Shown here in pieces: positions 9,096-20,000 of a DNA stretch of 54,105 bases. Under the pieces are notes generated by a model that saw only the letters and a program-made list of their open reading frames with translations, was not told the DNA's origin and made no database searches. Location of the stretch: IMG/VR virus record IMGVR_UViG_3300002242_000614, positions 3,381 through 57,485 of that record. The stretch is one strand, 5' to 3'. This stretch comes from a virus. The translations under genes were made by a program, and so were the position numbers. Positions within the stretch are counted from its first letter, which is position 1, and each line of letters begins with the position of its first letter.

Positions 9096-10227
9096 TGCTT
9101 ATCCTCGATAATTCCATAGATAATTTGAATAAATATTTAAATTCAGGAGAATTTTTCTTGTATGAATCAAAATTCAAAATAAACAATGCGCCAATATCAC
9201 TTGGCACGACAGATAAAAATTTCCCAAAATTTTTAACATAATTTTCTTTCATCTCTGGTTTTGAAGAAGCAAGGAATGTGCAAAACGAATTCATCAAATC
9301 AGAGAGTTCACCATGTTTATTTTTCACAACCATATTTTTAATTTGATTTTCAATTGATGAATATTTAAACCATATGTCCTTTGGCGAAATTCCATCAGAA
9401 CTTTTAATAAAATCTATAAATGTCATTGCCGTATTTATATTTAATAATCCAGCAGACAAATGCAGCAAATCGTCCAAACTATTATTTATCTCTTTACCAT
9501 ATTTCCAGAGATGATTTGATACTTTTTCCCAAGAAGCCGGATTCGCATAAATCATCCCTTGTCTTTGGGCTTTGAAATCATACAAATAATTAGGATTTTT
9601 TTCAATAAAATCTTTTACTAAAGGATGGACATTAAATTCATCACAATATTTCAAAAAATCAGAAACACTTAACTCTACATACATGTGCAATTGTCTTCTC
9701 AACCCAGCCGCATCCTCAAGAATATCTAATGAATATTCCTGATCATCCGGATTGTCAAGTGATATAACAAACCATCCTTTTGGAAGTGGTTTCGTATGAA
9801 TCATATATTCATTTTGTATTTGCCACATCAACTGTTGAAATGCATGGTCTCCTCTTGAAAATTCATCTATTAAAAATATGCCTATGCTATCTTCTTCTGT
9901 GGGGATAAAATCAGAATAAAGCATTTTAAATTTCTTTTCTGAAGATGGGAATGGCAAAATCATATCATCTCTTGAAAACAGAGGAGCTTGAATTTTTATT
10001 AAATCAACTTTCTTGTCTTTTAATTTTGATTGAATTTTATCTCTGATTTGATATACAATTGATGTTTTGCCTATACCGGCAGGGCCTATTATATGAAAGG
10101 ATGTTTTTTCAATATCTTTATCTTTTTCCATCATTTTTAATGATAATAAAATATCTTTGCAAATGAGATCCCTTATTTTCATAATTGAAAGCGGTACAAT
10201 ATTCAATTTTTCAACATAACTTTCCAT
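9049..10227 (-). CDS. MoxR-type AAA+ ATPase
   Basis: An AAA+ ATPase of 392 residues. Walker A (GPAGIGKTS) is near residue 50, Walker B (IFLIDEFSR) near 115, a sensor-1 region (VISLDNPDD) follows, and GLRRQ near 177 is a likely arginine finger. The layout fits MoxR/RavA-type ATPases, which remodel target complexes together with VWA-domain partners, and such a partner overlaps its 3-prime end. I chose ATG 10227 over ATG 10239 because rc TGGAG lies six bases before it, while the upstream ATG has only a terminator T-run before it. It follows a strong hairpin after the candidate ssDNA-binding gene. Confidence 0.85.
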   Translation of the reverse strand: MESYVEKLNIVPLSIMKIRDLICKDILLSLKMMEKDKDIEKTSFHIIGPAGIGKTSIVYQIRDKIQSKLKDKKVDLIKIQAPLFSRDDMILPFPSSEKKFKMLYSDFIPTEEDSIGIFLIDEFSRGDHAFQQLMWQIQNEYMIHTKPLPKGWFVISLDNPDDQEYSLDILEDAAGLRRQLHMYVELSVSDFLKYCDEFNVHPLVKDFIEKNPNYLYDFKAQRQGMIYANPASWEKVSNHLWKYGKEINNSLDDLLHLSAGLLNINTAMTFIDFIKSSDGISPKDIWFKYSSIENQIKNMVVKNKHGELSDLMNSFCTFLASSKPEMKENYVKNFGKFLSVVPSDIGALFILNFDSYKKNSPEFKYLFKLSMELSRISNEYRKLFYEKIESLT

Positions 10228-10255
10228 AATTAACTCCATTTAAAAAATTATAAAA

Positions 10256-10294
10256 AATAAACGCCATGGAGATAAATTCCCCATGGCGTTTATT
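10256..10294 (-). terminator. Strong hairpin terminator after candidate SSB gene
   Basis: A perfect 14-base inverted repeat (AATAAACGCCATGG and its complement) with an 11-base loop. On the minus strand it is followed by T-rich sequence (TTTATTTTTTATAATTTTTT). It would end most transcripts of the candidate SSB gene while letting some read into the AAA+ gene. Confidence 0.85.
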
Positions 10295-10321
10295 ATGGAT
10301 TTAAAACTATCTCATCTGATT

Positions 10322-11272
10322 TTACAGCTCGATATCGTCGAACTCAAACACCGAGTCGCCTCCATCACCCACGCCATCATCAATATCATCTTCAGAATTA
10401 TTATCGTCATCATCATTTTTATCATCATTTTTATTTTCCTTTATTATGTTGTCAAGTGTTGTATTTGTTTCAGCATTTGTTTCTACTTTGCTGTTTGTTT
10501 TGTCAAATTTATCCAAAAACTCTTCCTGGAACTCGTCAGAATCCTCAAGCTTGAGGAGTTTTATGACGAAACTCTTAGGAATCTCTTTGCCTCGTTCCAG
10601 AACAAAGGTTGTATAGTCTTCCCCGTCTGTTCCTGTTGTCTCGCCCAGAGTGATCCTAACAATAAATCTCTTTGGATTCGCGATATTTTGTTCCGTTCTT
10701 TTATCCTTCCGGCTCGCCCATTCAAAAATCTGGCCATCGCTGAAATCCTTTTCCGGGTCCAGTTTTATTACATCTTTATAATAGTTGAATATGGATGAGA
10801 ATTTAATCCCCCTCCCTTTGACAAAACCGAGAGCGGGTTTCCCATCTATTCCATTGACCGGTTTTCCATTCCTATCGCAAAGCATGCCGATCATGTAGAG
10901 GGACGCTCTGCAACTTGAACAGAAAACGTCGGATCTCCGTTCAGCAGAATTTGCAGGACAAATTCTACCGGTAGAAGATTTCCGGCCATCCATAAAAGAA
11001 AAACACAAGGTCTTCTTTTTGAATTCCTTCCCAGATTTAATAGTGTCTATCTTTTCCAACACCATTTTGAATTTCATTGGTATCAGAAAAACCTCATCTT
11101 TGTTGTAATCAACTCCATAGATATGGAGTTTGTCTCTTTGGAGAACAACGTCCCCCATTTTTCTTTTCTTGGCTGTGAAATAGATTGAATGAAAATATTC
11201 CTCTTCCGGCTCCCTTTGAATTTTTCCCAAAACCTCGTCTTTGTTAATATTATTGAAATCTGAAAGCTTCAT
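10322..11272 (-). CDS. Candidate ssDNA-binding protein, zinc-containing
   Basis: A 316-residue protein with visibly higher G+C and more regular codon use than its neighbours, as expected for a highly expressed gene. Cysteines near residues 103-123 (CPAN...CSSC) could bind zinc, as in T4 gp32. Residues about 255-316 are an extreme Asp/Asn/Glu tail ending in an acidic-hydrophobic tip (FEFDDIEL), a hallmark of SSB-type proteins that recruit partners through the C-terminus. It has its own strong ribosome site (rc AAAGGAG) and strong terminator. The assignment rests on architecture and neighbourhood, not on a recognised OB-fold signature. Another abundant DNA-binding protein is possible. Confidence 0.6.
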   Translation of the reverse strand: MKLSDFNNINKDEVLGKIQREPEEEYFHSIYFTAKKRKMGDVVLQRDKLHIYGVDYNKDEVFLIPMKFKMVLEKIDTIKSGKEFKKKTLCFSFMDGRKSSTGRICPANSAERRSDVFCSSCRASLYMIGMLCDRNGKPVNGIDGKPALGFVKGRGIKFSSIFNYYKDVIKLDPEKDFSDGQIFEWASRKDKRTEQNIANPKRFIVRITLGETTGTDGEDYTTFVLERGKEIPKSFVIKLLKLEDSDEFQEEFLDKFDKTNSKVETNAETNTTLDNIIKENKNDDKNDDDDNNSEDDIDDGVGDGGDSVFEFDDIEL

Positions 11273-11315
11273 TTTTTACTCCTTTGTTTCGAAATTGATA
11301 ATAAAAATATAAATT

Positions 11316-11876
11316 TTATCCATTTATTCTGAAATTATATTTAAATCCATCACCTGGATAATATTCGAAAATCATTGTAAAATCCTTATTAAACCAAAAT
11401 TTCATCTTTATATTTTCGAATTTTTTATAGTCAATTGTTTTGACAGTGGATTTTTCCCATGCTTCTCTCATCTCTTTATTCTCTTGGAAAGTCATGGGAA
11501 TCACTTTGAATATTTCTTTGAATTCATATTTCTTGCAAAGAATGGTGTGGGGGCAATAAATAATAAGGAGATTATTATCTTTAAACGTAAAGATTTCATT
11601 CTCTGCAATACAAAACCGGGTCCCTTTTAAATAATAAAAAGATTCATTTTCAATATATTTTTTTATTCTATTTAATTCACTGTGGGATTTGCATGGCATA
11701 TCCTTTTTCGAATTTTTACAAAATTGGCATTCTCTTCCATTAATCGGATTTAAAAATATCTTTTCTTTATTTCCAATGCTCTTATAAAAATATTCCATGT
11801 CTTTCTTTCTCGCCAAAAATTTCACAAATGTCGGAGGATAAATTCCCATCGGTTTCAGTTCTCTATCCAAATTCAT
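11316..11876 (-). CDS. Hypothetical protein with Cys motif
   Basis: A 186-residue protein I do not recognise. A possible metal site is formed by CQFC and a following cysteine (residues about 50-62), with further cysteines near 107 and 114. The C-terminal half is aromatic and predicted mixed alpha/beta. It has a clear ribosome site (rc AAAGGAG) and lies 43 bases upstream of the candidate SSB gene. It is the first gene after the 12028 promoter-like motif, so the two genes may form one transcription unit. Confidence 0.75.
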   Translation of the reverse strand: MNLDRELKPMGIYPPTFVKFLARKKDMEYFYKSIGNKEKIFLNPINGRECQFCKNSKKDMPCKSHSELNRIKKYIENESFYYLKGTRFCIAENEIFTFKDNNLLIIYCPHTILCKKYEFKEIFKVIPMTFQENKEMREAWEKSTVKTIDYKKFENIKMKFWFNKDFTMIFEYYPGDGFKYNFRING

Positions 11877-11900
11877 TTTTTTCTCCTTTACTTTTTAATT

Positions 11901-11931
11901 AAAAATTCATAAAAAATTCATAAAAAATTCA
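11901..11931. repeat. 11-base tandem repeat in leader
   Basis: Three copies of an 11-base unit (ATTCATAAAAA) stand in tandem in the untranslated leader between the 12028 promoter-like motif and the gene at 11316-11876. The rest of the 180-base leader (11877-12057) holds no convincing gene, only a strong Shine-Dalgarno-like AAAGGAGGTGA without a well-placed start codon. Confidence 0.6.
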
Positions 11932-12027
11932 CATTAACAATTCACCCAACCATTCTCTAAAATTTCTACGCTCACCTCCTTTCTTTTGTTTTAAAATTAA
12001 ATAAAAAACATAGACTTCTCTATTCAG

Positions 12028-12044
12028 AAATAAATATATATAGC
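12028..12044 (-). promoter_or_regulatory. Promoter-like motif (TATATATATTTATT type)
   Basis: On the minus strand this reads GCTATATATATTTATTT followed by CTGAATAG. Closely similar sequences occur before other transcription units on both strands (32175, 45929, 47125, 48397). It lies about 150 bases upstream of the gene ending at 11316. The role as a promoter is inferred from recurrence and position. Confidence 0.5.
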
Positions 12045-12057
12045 ATTTATAAAAAGT

Positions 12058-12345
12058 TTATATATGGCCGAAAGAAATTGGTTGCGATTTATTATTGAGG
12101 TCAATGATCATATCAATATCGACGGAAGGTTTTATTTGATGTGAATGCACTTGAATAACATTTTTGACCGTATTTGGCATTTCTGGATCTGTGATTCTTA
12201 TTTCAACATCGGGTCTTGTAAGAAAAACAATTCCGTCACCAACTGGTTTACAATCAATTAAATCTCTTCTATCAATTTTTATTTCCATACTTCCTTTAAT
12301 AATTTTAATTTTACTCTCCCTAGTTTTTTCATTAGCATTACTCAT
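12058..12345 (-). CDS. Small hypothetical protein
   Basis: A 95-residue protein of unknown function with a basic N-terminus (about 20 residues) and a compact, probably beta-rich remainder containing several Asp/Val/Ile strands. No motif is recognised. It lies 14 bases downstream of the 202-residue gene at the end of the RNA polymerase operon and has a ribosome site (rc AAAGGAG) about 9 bases before ATG. It is the last gene before the leader region with a new promoter-like motif, so it probably ends the polymerase operon. Confidence 0.7.
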   Translation of the reverse strand: MSNANEKTRESKIKIIKGSMEIKIDRRDLIDCKPVGDGIVFLTRPDVEIRITDPEMPNTVKNVIQVHSHQIKPSVDIDMIIDLNNKSQPISFGHI

Positions 12346-12359
12346 TTTAAAATTCTCCT

Positions 12360-12968
12360 TTATTCTTGTTCTTGAAAAAATTCAGAAATGAATTCGTCGG
12401 AATATGTAACAATTTTATTTATAAAATAATTTGTCAATAATGTCTTATCATTGAATAAAATAAATGATAAAATTAAATGATTTTCTTTTTTTAAATAAAA
12501 TACCAGCCACTTGATTAGTTTGTCAATATTTATTTTTTCTTCAAAAAATGCTCCTTTATCTTTTTCTCTTAAAAATTGTATCGGATTAAAATCAAATTTG
12601 TGTTTAATTGTTTGAACAATAGCTTTTATTATCTCATATTCAATAAAATATAAAAAATTATAAAAACGCTCTATATCATCATTATCTGCTATTGTTATTT
12701 CTTTATGAAATTTAAGACCATATAATTCTTCTATTTTTTCCAATGCTTTTTCAACAAAAGTCTTTTGAATTGCAAGTTCTGAATTCCTGATATTATCTAT
12801 CCCGGAATCAAACAATAACTTAAATTTATCTGTCCCCATTGAAAGTACAATATTTTTTATATCATAATATGATGAAACAAATTTAATATGTTCATCTTCC
12901 ATTTCATATTCAGAACCGTTCTCAATATCAATTGGATCATTAAGAATTCTATCATTGTCGTGTAACAT
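12360..12968 (-). CDS. Hypothetical protein after RNA polymerase beta
   Basis: A 202-residue, mostly helical acidic protein starting two bases after the beta-subunit stop, with rc GGGAGAG as ribosome site. I see no catalytic motif. Tight coupling to the beta and beta-prime genes makes it a candidate accessory subunit or assembly factor of the phage RNA polymerase, but this is inference from position alone. Confidence 0.75.
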   Translation of the reverse strand: MLHDNDRILNDPIDIENGSEYEMEDEHIKFVSSYYDIKNIVLSMGTDKFKLLFDSGIDNIRNSELAIQKTFVEKALEKIEELYGLKFHKEITIADNDDIERFYNFLYFIEYEIIKAIVQTIKHKFDFNPIQFLREKDKGAFFEEKINIDKLIKWLVFYLKKENHLILSFILFNDKTLLTNYFINKIVTYSDEFISEFFQEQE

Positions 12969-12970
12969 AT

Positions 12971-15900
12971 TTAAACTCTCCCTAAACCCATAACTTTCAT
13001 ATAAGCATTTAATAAATCTTTCGTAGGAGAAACTCTTGGTTCTTTAAATCTTGTTTCTCCTTTTAAAATAATATCTGAAATCATTTCATTTTTTGTTTTT
13101 AAATCATCAGACAATGGACCAAAAAATTCTTTTAATAAGTGAGGTGCATTATATGTCAATAATGAATAAACTTCGCCTTCGCCCATTTTTTGGCCACCTT
13201 CTCTCCTTTTTCCAGCAGTTGGCTGGCCAACCTTTGTTCTTGGGCCAATATTTCTAGAATGAACTTTTTTTCGGCCGATGTGTTCCAGTTTGAAAAAATA
13301 CATATATCCAACTGGAACTTTATTATATGTTTTTGTTCCAAATTCAGGCATATTTAAAAAATAGCCATCTTTCAATCCCAGAATACTCATAGCTTTGAGA
13401 ATGTCATCATATTTTGGGGCTTTAAATGGAGGAATAATAATTGGAAAAAACCCATGTTCTTGAATTCCATTTTTTATTTTATCAAAATCACTTTTAGAGG
13501 CTGTTTTTATTTTATTGATAAAGCCACTGGATAAATTTCTGTTCTCTGTTTTATCTAAAATTGGCAAAACTTTTGACAATATTTTAACTGCATCGTTCTT
13601 ATTTGATTTAATAATCATATTTCCTAATTTTTTAGAAATCAAACCCGTATATAATTCATAAAATTGCCCAACATTGATTCGGTTGATAATTCCAATAGGA
13701 TTAACGATTATTTCCAAATGTTCTCCCCAAGGAGTCATTGGCATATTTTCTTCTTTTTCAACCAAAGAAATAATCCCTTTGGCCCCGTATCTATTGGTAA
13801 GCTTATCTCCTACACCAATTTTTAATGGACTTTCAATTTTAAATTTAATTAACATTCCTTTTATATTTTTTCCTCTTACCGTATATTTTGTTTTCCCTTT
13901 TCGTTTATGTAATCTATCTGTTTTTTCTATATATTTTTTTACCAATGGATAATCATCAGGATCTAAATTTGAAAATACTTCAATATCAACAATCTTACCG
14001 CCGGGACTTCTTAACAATAAATCTTTTCCTTCAATATAAATTCCCTCTGTGTCTTCTTCTTCAAATCCTAACAAAGATTCAATTTCGCCAACAGATTTTC
14101 TGACCAAAATATCTCCAGGTTCTGTGAAAGTTCCTTTTTCCGCAATAAATAATAAACGATCATCTTTTTCTACAGTAAAATCCAAAACAACCCCATGCAA
14201 TGATGTCAATGCATCATTTTTAACTAATTTATCACTTATGACAATTCCATCCTCAAAATTATATCCTTTATATTCCATCGCTCCAACAAGTAAATTTTTT
14301 CCCATAGATAACATACCATTTTTAATAAATGAACCTTCGGCAATAATTTGATTTTCTTTAACAGCTTGTTTTTCTTTCACAGTTGGTCTAAAAACACTTA
14401 AGCTATTTACCCCAGAACCAGAATGTAAATGTGCAGGAGTTATGGGAATTATTTCTGTCTCTTTATTCTTTTTAGATTGAATTTCTATGGCTTTATCATC
14501 AACAGAAATGACCTTGCCATCAAACGGACTTCTTTTAATGAATGCGTCAGATAAATATGAGGTCAAGATCGATTCATAACCAGATTGAACGGCAGGGGGT
14601 TCCGGTTCTTTAAGCGAAATAGTTTGTTTCATCTGATTTGATAACAAAATAACTCTTGGGCCATCATTATTTTCAATAAAGGGAACTTGACATGTTGTGG
14701 TTGAAAGCATCCCAGAATATTCTTTATCATTTATTTTTTTTATATTTATAAGTCCTCTCGCAGAAGTAATATTAGCATCAATCGCCAGATGCTGAACCAC
14801 ACCAATATTTCCACCTTCTGGAGTATCCAAAGGATCCACATTTCCAAAATATGAACTATGAATATTTAATGCAGAACCTTGGATTGCTCTTTTATCTGGA
14901 ATTCCGCCAAGATTTTTCCCAACCATGGTAATTCGTGTCAATGTGGCCATTTCTTCAGTTGGATTTGAATATTCCATATTTGTGACAAGCTGAGAATTAA
15001 CAACTTGACTTAATAATTTATTTGGATCTATTTCGAGTTTTGCATCCTCATTTCCAGCCAAAACTTTCGCTCGATATTCACTATATCCCCCATGAAATAG
15101 AGATTGCATTAAAGAAACAATAATTTCTGAACCTCTAACCCTTTGTTTGCTCAAATCATTTCTATCTTGTGCGTATCCAATAACAACTCTAGACGCCATA
15201 TATTCAATAATATCTTCTAAATCATATGGAAGTCTTTGATTTATTAAAACTTGTTTTGTAACAGGTTCAACGATATTTTTTACTGTGACATCGATAAGAT
15301 AAACAGATGATATTTTTCCAGTATCTTCTATTATCAATTTATTGAAATATTCTTTGGACGGAAATTCACTATCAATATTATATTTGCTTGGAGAAGCGTT
15401 TATAAACGAAACGCAAAGCTCATGTTTTAGCTGATTATCCACATTTTCAAAATGGACATATTTATCGGCTGATATTTTTACAAAATAATCGTCTTTTTTG
15501 CCTTTTTGATCATCAATATAATATTTTATGCCATATCTTTTGAGTGTGCGATCCCAACCATAAACATAGCTCAAAAATAACAGAAGAGGAACTTTAAAAG
15601 AACCAAAATAAATTTCTAAATATTGTAAATATTTAGTTCTTTTAGACCAAATATGAAATGATGAATATGCACTTTTAAATTTTGAAAAATATGGTTTTGG
15701 GAAAGATATTGGATTTAAAATAATTTGATTGATCAAGCATTTTTTTTGGCCGTTGACCAAAAATGTCCCATCCTTTTCATTTATTTTTGGAATCTTAAAA
15801 GATATTTCATGCACATTTTTATTTTTATCTATAAATGTCGCTTTAACTTCAGAGACATCTGACTTATCAACTTCAGTGGGTTTTTCTTCCACATGATTTA

Positions 15901-17089
15901 TTTCTAGTTTTTTTAATTTAAGAGGAACATCTCTATCACTTACAGTGCTTAAAACATTTTTAATATCTTTCTCTAAATTTATTGAAAAATCAATCTTGCG
16001 TTTTTCAAATAAATGAGATGGTGCCTTTTTATTTACCGCAACGGGAATATTATATTTTCCAATAGTCGGATCTGTGGAATTATTTTTAGCGGGCTCTTTA
16101 ACAAGCATTTCATCCAAATAATATTTATCTATAACTCTCACATTATTATCAACCTGACTAGGTAATGACAATTTATCTATTTTCTCAATAGTTTTTTTAT
16201 TTGCATTTAAATGCCTCAAAACCGCTTTGATTAATAATTTCTTCCTATTTAAATTATCTACTTCTTTGTCTCCACTCTGTGCCACCTTATCAAAAGTTTC
16301 TTCTATTTCTTGTGGAGGCATATCTTTTATATATAAAGAAACTATTTTTTTATATTTAATCTCGTCTTTTTTATCTATTGGCATATCTTTGGAAATAGTT
16401 TCAACTGTCTTTTCAATAATATCTTTAGCTTTTTCAGAATATTCTTTAATTGATGGAAGAACACTTGTTCTTCTCAAATAAATAAATATTTTTCTAATAT
16501 CAAATTGTCTATCTTTTACTAATAATCTATACTTTGTTGAATCTTCATCTATTTCGCCGAAAAATAAATGATCAAAATATATTCCATTTTTTTTAATATC
16601 ATTTAAAATTGCATATATTTTTCTATCCATAAATTTTGGAATTGGATTTGTTTTATCTATCGTATATATTAATATTTTTTTATATCCATCAGGAATTGTA
16701 TTGAACATTGTTCTCAAATAATTCTCTAAAATTGTTCCTGCTCGCTGTCTATAATTTTTAGGTTTTAATTTTTCTTCTATCATTTCTAAAAATGGACTAA
16801 GATCCAAAAATAGAATATTCTTCCCTTTGGGAATTGCTTTTGAAGAATACACTATGAATTTTTTATCTCGGTATTCTTTTCTGATTTCATTTGTTAGCAT
16901 TGTCCTTGGATATCTGGTCACGGGAACGACTATATTTCTTATCTCAACATGTTTAAAATTTAATTTATCCACATTTTCAAGAAAAGATGAATTTTCTCCC
17001 ATGTATATTATAAAATATTTATTTTTATCGATAAAAGATATATTTTTTACAATAGTATAGTATTGTTTTATCGTTGATAATTTACGCAT
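12971..17089 (-). CDS. rpoB: RNA polymerase beta subunit homologue, full length
   Basis: A 1372-residue homologue of bacterial beta (E. coli 1342). The N-terminal third is strongly diverged. From about residue 700 the conserved core is plain: the fork/rifampicin-pocket region (LDTPEGGNIG near 755), YKGYNFEDG near 940 (E. coli GYNFED), GDKLTNRYGAKG near 1092, and a C-terminal clamp region with GYMYFFKLEHI and KRREGGQKMGEGEV near 1270-1300. Active-site lysine and acidic positions appear retained. It starts one base into the beta-prime stop codon (TAATG), so the two are translationally coupled, in the reverse of the usual bacterial rpoB-rpoC order. Unlike phiKZ-type phages, whose polymerase subunits are split, this one is intact. 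No alpha, omega or sigma gene is recognised in the window. Confidence 0.97.
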   Translation of the reverse strand: MRKLSTIKQYYTIVKNISFIDKNKYFIIYMGENSSFLENVDKLNFKHVEIRNIVVPVTRYPRTMLTNEIRKEYRDKKFIVYSSKAIPKGKNILFLDLSPFLEMIEEKLKPKNYRQRAGTILENYLRTMFNTIPDGYKKILIYTIDKTNPIPKFMDRKIYAILNDIKKNGIYFDHLFFGEIDEDSTKYRLLVKDRQFDIRKIFIYLRRTSVLPSIKEYSEKAKDIIEKTVETISKDMPIDKKDEIKYKKIVSLYIKDMPPQEIEETFDKVAQSGDKEVDNLNRKKLLIKAVLRHLNANKKTIEKIDKLSLPSQVDNNVRVIDKYYLDEMLVKEPAKNNSTDPTIGKYNIPVAVNKKAPSHLFEKRKIDFSINLEKDIKNVLSTVSDRDVPLKLKKLEINHVEEKPTEVDKSDVSEVKATFIDKNKNVHEISFKIPKINEKDGTFLVNGQKKCLINQIILNPISFPKPYFSKFKSAYSSFHIWSKRTKYLQYLEIYFGSFKVPLLLFLSYVYGWDRTLKRYGIKYYIDDQKGKKDDYFVKISADKYVHFENVDNQLKHELCVSFINASPSKYNIDSEFPSKEYFNKLIIEDTGKISSVYLIDVTVKNIVEPVTKQVLINQRLPYDLEDIIEYMASRVVIGYAQDRNDLSKQRVRGSEIIVSLMQSLFHGGYSEYRAKVLAGNEDAKLEIDPNKLLSQVVNSQLVTNMEYSNPTEEMATLTRITMVGKNLGGIPDKRAIQGSALNIHSSYFGNVDPLDTPEGGNIGVVQHLAIDANITSARGLINIKKINDKEYSGMLSTTTCQVPFIENNDGPRVILLSNQMKQTISLKEPEPPAVQSGYESILTSYLSDAFIKRSPFDGKVISVDDKAIEIQSKKNKETEIIPITPAHLHSGSGVNSLSVFRPTVKEKQAVKENQIIAEGSFIKNGMLSMGKNLLVGAMEYKGYNFEDGIVISDKLVKNDALTSLHGVVLDFTVEKDDRLLFIAEKGTFTEPGDILVRKSVGEIESLLGFEEEDTEGIYIEGKDLLLRSPGGKIVDIEVFSNLDPDDYPLVKKYIEKTDRLHKRKGKTKYTVRGKNIKGMLIKFKIESPLKIGVGDKLTNRYGAKGIISLVEKEENMPMTPWGEHLEIIVNPIGIINRINVGQFYELYTGLISKKLGNMIIKSNKNDAVKILSKVLPILDKTENRNLSSGFINKIKTASKSDFDKIKNGIQEHGFFPIIIPPFKAPKYDDILKAMSILGLKDGYFLNMPEFGTKTYNKVPVGYMYFFKLEHIGRKKVHSRNIGPRTKVGQPTAGKRREGGQKMGEGEVYSLLTYNAPHLLKEFFGPLSDDLKTKNEMISDIILKGETRFKEPRVSPTKDLLNAYMKVMGLGRV

Positions 17090-20000
17090 TATATTTTTTC
17101 CCCTGTCAAAACCTTTTCCAATGGAGATGGAGATGTGTCTTTATACAATAATCCGTAACTTATTGCTTTATTTATATTTTCAAATTCTAAACCTTGAATA
17201 AATCCTGTTAAAAATACAATTTCTTTAATATTGGCAAAAGCAGGATTCCATTTTTTCCCTAACCTGGCAGGGATATGCATATTGTCTGCATCTCTTAAAA
17301 TGTTGGAAATCAAAACTTCAATATGAATTTGTTCAACATTTTTCAGAGATTTAATTGTCAATAATTTCCTAAGTATTTCTTCTGGAGTTTTATGTATTTT
17401 TTTACCGGCCAATAATCCTTCAACAAAAGGAAGCTTTGCTTTTAGATCTCCAACATCGATTGGTATTGATAAAAATAATATATCTTTATTTATAAGAATT
17501 TCCAACTCTTCTTTCGTATGCTTAGAAATTTCTCCATAATTGGCTAATTTTACTGTGTAATCTAAATTTACATCTAAAACAAACCCGTCTTCAAATTCCA
17601 AAACTCCAATCAAAGATTCCAGCAATATTCCATCGTCATCAAAAATAATTGTTTCGTTTTCGACATAATTTTCTAAATCTATTTTTAATTTAGCATCTAA
17701 TTTCGTTCCAATTTCATTTTCTTCTTGATAAATATATTTCGACAACGTTTTTCTATCTATCGATTCTAAAAGATTATCTAATATGTCCCCAATTATATCT
17801 TTCTTTTCAATTTTAACTGATGTGTCATGAAATGTACTCATCATAAACTGAGTGATTCGTTCACTCAATGTCTGAGCCGCCAAAACTCCTACGAAAGGAG
17901 ATCCATGTTTATATAAAAGTTCACCATAACAAGTATGGCATAATTGTTTACTTTTACAATATATTGGAGTTCTTAATTTTATAATGTCGCCAACTTTTTT
18001 TGTTTCCGGATTAAACAAAACTGGTTTTCCATTTTCAATAATATATCTCCCATTTAATTTTTTCATATTCGAGGAATCCAATTTTAAAACTAATGTTCTA
18101 TCTGTTCTGCAATCTTTTAAAGTTTTGTTTAGCTCAACATCATTCAATAAATACACAAGTTTCCTAGCAAAATATCCGGTGCTTGCTGTATTAACAACTC
18201 TATTAATAATTCCTCGTCTGGCAGATGCAGATGCATTGAAATATTCAGAATTTGATAATCCTTCTGAAAATGAGCTCGTAACTGTTGGCAATAAATTTCC
18301 CTCAGTATCTAAGACAATACCTTTTGCAGCCAATAATTGCATTGGCTGGGACCACCCCTTCGTGGCTCCAGCTTCTACCAAATCATTAAAAGGAGTTTTT
18401 TTCAAATTATCTTTGACAATATTATGTATTTCATCCAAAACTTTCTGAGAATTCTCAGGATCATTAACATCAATCTTTTTCTTCAATTTTTTAACTTTTT
18501 CAGGAAGTTCTAAATTTTTAAGGGTAAATGAATATGGATATAAAGTTGCATATTTGAATGAAATTTTTTGAATTCTATAAAAAACTTCTTTCATTGTTTT
18601 TTCATCATATTTTTTATATACTTCTAAAAAAATATCTTTCATTTTTGATTTATTCACCGTGTAATCTATAAATTTAAAATCCATCGGAAAACAACTATTA
18701 AAAATTGCTTTTCCTATGGTAGTTTTTCTCCCCTTAAAAAATGTTCCTTTATATATGTCTGTTTCTTGAGTTAATTCTTCTACGTTCCGGAAAGTTTTAA
18801 AAGGCTGAGATGGCGGCACATTTTTTGTAAGAACATGAACCCCACTTGCCATCCCCATAGATATTGAAGGCAATAAATCTGCAAAAGAAGAACTGGAATT
18901 TAATTTCATCAATTTCATTTTAGCCTCATTTTGAGCTTCTCTCGAAAGAGGCAAAAATATCGCCATCTGGTCCCCATCAAAATCTGCATTAAAACTTCCA
19001 ACTATCAATGGGCACAATTGAATCGTATCCCCATCCCATATTTTAATTTTAAAGGCCCTGATGCTTCCAAAATGAAGAACTGGGTCACGTTTAGTTATGA
19101 TGACCCTATCTTCAGAAACTCTATTCGCAGATTCAAAAATTATGGCTTTTAATTCTTCATCGATTTTTTCACCATTTTTAATAAATTTTAAAACTGTCTT
19201 TAAAGAATCTATATTAAAATCAACACCAGTTGCCTTTTTTACCAATTCTTTTAATTTTTCTCTGTCTGGATAATTATTGGTATAAACAAGATCGTGAATA
19301 ATATATGGCATTAAAATTGTAGTTGCCATGCGCAAAGGGATTCCAATCTCATCTGGTTTTAAATTTGGATTTGGTGTTATGACCGCACGCCCCGAAAAAT
19401 CCATTCTTTTCCCTAATAATTGTTCTCTTATGATTCCGGTTTTTTTTGAAATTTTAGTTTTTACATATTCATTTAAAGCTAAAACAGATTTTTGAACCCC
19501 GTAATTTAAAACATTATAAAGTTCTTCCTTTTCATTTGTTTTGCTTACTTGCGTAGATTTCTTTATTATATCTATGTAATAATCATTGATCTGATCAATC
19601 ATCCAAAGGCCATCTTCATCTTTATATGCCGGGCGAAATTCTGGCGGAATCACAATTACTCTCTGAATCCCCAAAAGTTTTTTATCATACATTTCATTTA
19701 AAAATTTAATATATTTTTCTCGTGTAGGTGTCTCGCCCCTTAATTTTATTTTTTTAAAATTATTTAGAAAATCAGTTATTCCAATTATTGCGCCTTCTTC
19801 ATCTTGTTCACAAGGAACCAAAGAGCCGTCGGATTCAATTTTAAAATAAGATTCTGTTGAAAATAAACTTTTTAAATTCCTTTGCAATTTAATTAAAATA
19901 TCATATATCACCGGATGTATGACTGTACAATATAAATCTATATAGGCATATGTTTTCTGTCTATCAGAAGAACCTTCAGGACCAAAAATTTTTTCAGAAA

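Noticed and set aside
11934-11975. A 13-codon GTG frame in the leader before the 186-residue gene
   Set aside because: The AAAGGAGG site directly abuts the GTG, leaving no spacing, so translation there is unlikely; the site may be left over from a lost gene.
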